Below, in pieces: positions 62,031 through 64,000 of a stretch of 64,000 nt of DNA. Position numbers and translations under genes: made by a program. The notes below the pieces were generated by a model that saw nothing but the letters and a program-made list of their open reading frames with translations, searched no databases and was not told the DNA's origin. Source of the DNA: Dendrophyllia cribrosa (taxonomy: Eukaryota > Cnidaria > Anthozoa > Scleractinia > Dendrophylliidae); contig JAJLRJ010000001.1 in the NCBI GenBank assembly GCA_024195265.1, forward strand, positions 60,692,289 to 60,756,288, read 5' to 3'. The stretch's first letter is position 1; each line of letters begins with the position of its first letter.

Positions 62031-63304
62031 GTGGTCGCAACTTGGAGCGTTGTAACATTGTATAGGACTTAAATCAACAAGTTGATTAAGTTTTACACAA
62101 TTATCTTATTTGTAGGATCCAAACTTATTATGCATGGCAAAACATACATGACAGAGCTGTATGTTGCAGTTTAATTTTCTGGTCTGAAAATTTCAAACCA
62201 GTTCAATTATAATTTTTCTTTGTGTCTTGTTATGATAGTAAATCAGAGAAAAAGGAAAATAAAAATAAAAATTGTTTTGAAATTTTCAAACCAGAAAAAC
62301 AAAATTTAATTAAACCACAATAGTTTTTCAGATATTTTCAGACATGTCATGTAAGTTTAGATTCTGTAAAGATAAAACTTAGACTTATTATAGATCTTGG
62401 AACTCTAGTACTTGACACTATTCAATGCTGCTTATTCTTGGGTGCTGTTTCATGTGAGATCTATAATGTTACAGTACTAAAAGCTTTTACATTCTCTTTC
62501 ACTTGTTTCAGGAAGCTGTCAATGAAAACCAAATGCTGGCTGGTATGTCTCTTTAACAATTTTTCTTGTAATAATGTCATATTCATCCTTGATTATAAGT
62601 TGTAATCTACTGACCTTTACCATTACTTATTGATGTTGTGATTGCAGGGCCTTGTTAAACTCCTAGGTGGTAAGAATCCGACCTTGTACAGCTATGAGAA
62701 GTCTTTACCATACCTACCTGTTCCAGATCTAAATGCCACAATGAAGCGGGTATTAAGATTAATTTTATTTGAAATTTTATTTGCACTGAAGTAATTCCTG
62801 GTGAAATTAATTTGCATTAATTTGTTTGTGTTCAGTATTTGGAAACTGTCAGACCTATTCTTGATGAAGAAAGGTTCAAGGAGATGGAGAAGCTGGCTCA
62901 TGGCTTTAAGGTTTGTAATGCCAATCATGTTTTTTTATTAAAACAATATGCACACTCATTTGTTCTGATCATTGTCAGCATGCATTTTGGGGAGCAGGGG
63001 TGGTGTAGTGGTGAGAGCACTTGCATCCCACCAATGTGGCAGCGTCATGTCTGGGTTGTGTTTGTTGTTGATTCTTGTCCTTGCTTTAAAGTTTCTCCGG
63101 TTTTTCCTTGCTCCTGATCATAAACCAACATTTCTAAATTCCAATTCGATCTGGAATCCAAGGGATTACTATTTAAGAGTCGCCCTCATTAAACAAAGCT
63201 GATTTATTATTTTATTTATTTATTTGAATCATTTCTCCTAGAATGGGCTTGGTAAAAAACTCCAGCGTTACTTGGTTTGGAAGTCTTGGTGGTCCAATAA
63301 CTAT
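41377..63304 (+). CDS. CPT1: Carnitine O-palmitoyltransferase 1 (CPT1), N-terminal part
   Basis: CPT1 is the outer mitochondrial membrane enzyme that moves long-chain acyl groups from CoA to carnitine, the gate of mitochondrial fatty-acid oxidation, inhibited by malonyl-CoA. Exons: 41377-41654, 43639-43782, 62512-62542, 62648-62749, 62836-62910, 63242-63304; phases agree and give 231 residues. The start MAEARLGVAFQFQVSEEG closely resembles animal CPT1. Two membrane spans are visible, about 61-76 (WILLVAALSAARY) and 100-120 (VIAVAVLVCATILWMLIGHI), then the linker LPYLPVPDLNATMKRYLETVRP and KSWWSNNY, the beginning of the catalytic region. The catalytic His and the remaining two thirds lie past the right edge. 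The N-terminal segment is the malonyl-CoA-sensing part of the family. Intron 2 is about 18.7 kb and hosts a complete Kolobok transposon. Which vertebrate paralogue (A, B or C) it matches is not meaningful here. Confidence 0.94.
43027..43193. mobile_element. TGTTGTGGTT family, copy 5, best preserved (CPT1 intron 2)
   Basis: TATATGTTGTGGTTCAAATT pairs with AATTTGAACCACAACATATA; nearly the whole 167 bases fold into one hairpin. Confidence 0.85.
43206..43569. mobile_element. ACCGTAAATCCTCTATTAAG element with G/C-rich blocks
   Basis: Left ACCGTAAATCCTCTATTAAG followed by CCCCCC; right GGGAGGGGCGTTTATAGAGG then ATTTACAGTAA. GGGGGGCTTATT recurs inside. Confidence 0.7.
43831..44184. mobile_element. 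CATGGTTGCCACAG element with GTCAGGGAA repeats (CPT1 intron 2)
   Basis: Ends CATGGTTGCCACAG and CTGTGGCAACCATG; target duplication TCTACT (43825-43830, 44185-44190). GTCAGGGAA or TCAGGGAAA occurs about eight times. Confidence 0.8.
45641..45827. mobile_element. Near-perfect 187-base hairpin element (CPT1 intron 2)
   Basis: AGCAATAGAACACATTTTCT pairs with AGAAAATGTGTTCTATTGCT; arms of about 85 bases with few mismatches. Confidence 0.85.
45857..46020. mobile_element. TGTTGTGGTT family, copy 6, AGGTTAAAAT subtype (CPT1 intron 2)
   Basis: ATATGTTGTAGGTTAAAATT pairs with AATTTTAACCTACAACATA. Subtype words AGGTTAAAAT/ATTTTAACCT are repeated inside each arm. Confidence 0.8.
46021..46198. mobile_element. 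CACCTTATT element, diverged copy 3 (CPT1 intron 2)
   Basis: CACCTTATTCATAAATGGTG on the left, GGCCGCCATTTATGAATACG on the right; arms pair over about 75 bases. It directly abuts the TGTTGTAGG element ending at 46020. Confidence 0.75.
46235..47971. mobile_element. 1.74 kb TATCAGAAGC inverted-repeat element in an AT-rich target
   Basis: Ends TATCAGAAGCTCATAACAGA and its imperfect complement (ACGTGATAAGCTTCTGATA); further paired blocks ATGCTGGGGAT and CCAATCAGAAT extend the match to about 100 bases. Both flanks are TATATATTAYCCTATAATATA-like. No convincing ORF. Confidence 0.7.
48324..48469 (+). repeat. Left terminal inverted repeat of the Kolobok element
   Basis: Inverted match to 56657-56802 over 146 bases with about six substitutions and no gap seen. 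It starts AGTGTCTATATTGCCTGCAG immediately after TTAA. Confidence 0.9.
48501..48508. promoter_or_regulatory. CRE-type palindrome TGACGTCA inside the left Kolobok end
   Basis: A perfect TGACGTCA 140 bases upstream of the ballast-protein ATG, followed by CTTCAGGAACGG. The mirror-image context occurs at the other end, so it is probably part of a promoter. Confidence 0.5.
48648..49842 (+). CDS. P2X7 C-terminal ('ballast') domain protein carried by the transposon
   Basis: Three exons, 48648-48922, 49029-49283 and 49686-49842, join in phase to 228 residues plus stop. Residues 1-60 are acidic and serine-rich (MDYSSDDDLASENSDVSS); about 65-91 is a charged, probably coiled helix. From 92 on it matches the zinc-binding ballast domain of the P2X7 receptor tail: W-C-K-C-x2-C (C93, C95, C98), C109-x-C111-C112, C137 before TLHPGF, then FFRVTAYREFTQLVHGYLG and the end IRKEFGTEGGNFAGYED. 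In P2X7 this domain binds two zinc ions and guanine nucleotide; here there is no channel part, so the protein is a soluble relative. Its role is unknown. Place inside the terminal repeats, opposite the transposase gene, suggests a part in transposition, DNA or partner binding, or control, but this is inference. A CRE-type site lies 140 bases upstream of the ATG. AATAAA follows at 50007. Confidence 0.85.
50007..50012 (+). promoter_or_regulatory. Polyadenylation signal AATAAA for the ballast-domain gene
   Basis: AATAAA 165 bases after the TGA at 49840-49842, before the short-motif repeat that separates the two convergent genes. Confidence 0.5.
50096..50403. repeat. GGTACCA-motif element with G-rich ends, between the two Kolobok genes
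   Basis: Bounded by a G tract followed by ACTACCACATAAAAATG on the left and CATTTTTATATGGGAGTCCCCCC on the right (imperfect inverted ends). Between them a motif close to CCCTAAAAGGTACCA recurs at least five times. It separates the convergent gene ends and resembles a small nested insertion. Confidence 0.6.
50480..56529 (-). CDS. Kolobok-type transposase with N-terminal THAP domain
   Basis: Twelve exons on the minus strand: 56182-56529, 55900-56079, 55014-55155, 54526-54784, 54065-54416, 53574-53771, 52980-53166, 52407-52658, 51944-52115, 51353-51501, 50943-51143, 50480-50673. They sum to 2,634 bases in consistent phase: 877 residues plus stop. Residues 1-100 form a THAP zinc finger (C5-x4-C10, W42, C62-x2-H65, P95) for DNA binding. 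About 177-215 is a helix with a CxxC and heptad-like leucines; 245-300 is very acidic. The core follows: CxxC at CHSC, a C-x4-C pair, SGDGRHDSMGHSAKFG (D461), FISDRH (D528), DLWHIKK, NHLYWC, then CLEGFHSVLNHF (E673), a D, D, E arrangement typical of Kolobok transposases. The tail has basic nuclear-signal-like patches (KKRKR, KRKK) and a CCHC-like knuckle (C855, C858, H865, C870). No frameshift or stop was found. The exact catalytic residues are by pattern, not alignment. Confidence 0.9.
51210..51246. repeat. Poly-G tract in a transposase intron
   Basis: A run of G broken by a single T near the middle, in the intron between transposase exons 10 and 11. Confidence 0.75.
53837..53911. repeat. 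Very long poly-C tract followed by poly-A in a transposase intron
   Basis: About 60 C residues, interrupted once near the start, then about a dozen A residues. It lies in the intron between transposase exons 5 and 6. The exact length is unlikely to be reliable in an assembly. Confidence 0.8.
56601..56618. promoter_or_regulatory. Two CRE-type palindromes upstream of the transposase start
   Basis: TGACGTCA occurs at 56601-56608 and again at 56611-56618, 72-90 bases upstream of the transposase ATG (minus strand). The outward sequence CTTCAAGAACGG mirrors the left end. Binding by CREB/ATF-type factors is known for this motif in animals; use here is inference. Confidence 0.5.
56657..56802 (-). 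repeat. Right terminal inverted repeat of the Kolobok element
   Basis: Reverse complement of the left repeat; ends ...GGCAATATAGACACT directly before the TTAA at 56803-56806. Confidence 0.9.
56807..57817. mobile_element. TTAA/CCC element, copy 1 (piggyBac-like, non-autonomous), abutting the Kolobok end
   Basis: A 1,011 bp unit starting CCCATTGACACCTGA and ending TCAGGTGTGAATGGG, with TTAA at 56803-56806 and 57818-57821. The left TTAA is also the right target duplication of the Kolobok element. TTAA plus terminal CCC is the piggyBac habit. Small ORFs in it (for example 57200-57553) do not look selected. Confidence 0.8.
57822..58321. other. Spacer between the two TTAA/CCC copies, with scattered TAGGG words
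   Basis: No gene seen. From 57873 to 58000 the words GTTAGGG, CTAGGG and TTAGGG recur about eight times without a fixed period, a loose resemblance to the animal telomere repeat. Confidence 0.5.
58326..59336. mobile_element. TTAA/CCC element, copy 2
   Basis: Same 1,011 bp length, ends and TTAA flanks (58322-58325, 59337-59340) as copy 1, in the same orientation. I count about nine single-base differences and no gap, so the copies are young. Confidence 0.82.
59569..59985. mobile_element. CAGGGCTCGAAATT element, short copy
   Basis: Same ends as 3957-5332, TTTAA target duplication (59564-59568 and 59986-59990), and GTCGCAA words near both ends. A 417 bp internally deleted relative. Confidence 0.75.
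60120..60152 (+). repeat. TTTC microsatellite and poly-G tract
   Basis: TTTCTTTCTTTC followed by about 24 G. Confidence 0.7.
60344..62052. mobile_element. CTCCAAGTT element, long copy, with GTCGCC words
   Basis: Ends CAACACTCCAAGTTAAC and GCAACTTGGAGCGTTG. GTCGCC or its variants occur three times near the left and at least five near the right. Small ORFs (60820-61062, with a hydrophobic end; 61564-61767) are unrecognised. Confidence 0.6.
62160..62322. mobile_element. TGTTGTGGTT family, copy 7 (CPT1 intron 2)
   Basis: TATGTTGCAGTTTAATTTTC with GAAAATTTCAAACCAG, and right arm GAAATTTTCAAACCAGAAAA to AAACCACAATA. Confidence 0.65.
62988..63205 (+). mobile_element. tRNA-derived SINE in CPT1 intron 5
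   Basis: Starts GGGGAGCAGGGGTGGTGTAG: an A box (TGGTGTAGTGG), GAGAGCACTTGCATCCCACC, then TCTCCGGTTTTTCC and CATAAACCAACATTTCTAAA, ending near an AT-rich tail. This body matches a SINE type I recognise from coral genomes. The B box is degenerate. Confidence 0.7.
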
Positions 63305-64000
63305 GTAAGTGTCAGTAAAAAACAGATGGACAGAAATTAAAGGTGTTGTCAAGACTAGTGATAGATGTTAAAAGTTTGGCTAACAGTAAACCAAGAAATA
63401 ATAGGCCAGTAATATATGGATCATAATTGAGAAACAGCTGGTCAATCCTTTTTTCAGATGACCATATTAACAAATACAGTCTGAGAATTAACAGACACCA
63501 GCTCCCATGAGTGGATACTCCTGTTATAAGTGAACATGCATGTGACGTTACGGACCCTAGGGTTGGAAACTTAATTTTGACAAAATCGCCATTTGGGCGA
63601 GTGACTTTCAGAACTGTACCAAAACATCTACAATTTAAACCCTTCCAAGAAGATTTCACACTTGCCTGGGTAAGTGGGCAAGTGCTAATTTGCACCCCTG
63701 GGATCCAGCTAAATGCAGTCCGACATCCACTCAAGTTTGCAAGAGGACACCTTTCATCTACACTGAGTCTTATAAACCCCAGCCACACAGAAATACAAGT
63801 ACAAAAAAAGATGACACTACTCCTTCAGAAGCAGACGCATGGATGTCCATTTATTATATGGAGTTCCATTGTATTTGAAAACACTGCAAATATCATACTA
63901 AGATTATTTATTACATTCAGCTACTAAAACAAAAATTACAACAAATAAACCAAAATTGCATGAAATTATTTGAACCAGTCACTACAGTGTAAAAGGGTAA
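63305..64000 (+). other. Start of the next CPT1 intron
   Basis: Follows the GTAAGT donor at 63305. No further CPT1 exon was recognised before the edge; ORFs at 63312-63927 overlap each other on both strands and look like chance. Confidence 0.6.

Noticed and set aside
63312..63927. Overlapping 158- and 138-residue ORFs on opposite strands near the right edge
   Set aside because: No match to the next expected CPT1 exon and no family recognised; likely intron sequence.

Overview
The window looks like nuclear DNA of a cnidarian, most likely an anthozoan such as a stony coral. It is AT-rich, with animal genes split into many short exons by GT-AG introns, and the introns are crowded with short DNA transposons, hairpin elements and a tRNA-type SINE of a kind I recognise from coral genomes. 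The species call is inference; the gene identities are read from conserved protein sequence.

Three conserved host genes make the framework. (1) STK33-like serine/threonine kinase, minus strand: eight coding exons from 12503 down to 381, running off the left edge. (2) CNOT2, a scaffold subunit of the CCR4-NOT deadenylase, minus strand: 22 coding exons from 35968 down to 17957, which join in one frame to 676 residues; a non-coding first exon probably lies near 38.2 kb. (3) Carnitine O-palmitoyltransferase 1 (CPT1), plus strand: six exons from 41377 to 63304, giving the first 231 residues before the right edge. CNOT2 and CPT1 are divergently transcribed from a roughly 3 kb repeat-rich intergenic region.

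The most interesting feature sits in the 18.7 kb second intron of CPT1. It is an apparently intact 8,479 bp Kolobok-type DNA transposon (48324-56802) with TTAA target duplications and 146 bp terminal inverted repeats. It carries two convergent, spliced genes that are both open throughout: an 877-residue THAP-domain transposase with a recognisable D, D, E set (minus strand), and a 228-residue protein ending in the zinc-binding 'ballast' domain known from the cytoplasmic tail of the P2X7 receptor (plus strand). Palindromic CRE-type TGACGTCA sites lie just inside both ends, next to each gene's start. A 1,011 bp TTAA/CCC element (piggyBac-like, non-autonomous) abuts the right end so that one TTAA is shared, and a second copy differing by about nine bases lies 0.5 kb further on.

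Much of the rest is layered mobile DNA: seven copies of a TGTTGTGG hairpin family, three copies of a CACCTTATT family, three copies of a long AATAGGCC palindrome (one a mosaic of two subtypes), tiny TAGCCTG...CAGGCTA hairpins with 9-10 bp target duplications, CAGGG-ended elements, a nested stack at 13.96-15.35 kb, a 5'-truncated LINE with a 25 bp target duplication, and several elements in which a family-specific 7-16 base motif is repeated many times. No rRNA, functional tRNA, CRISPR array or bacterial-type operon was seen.
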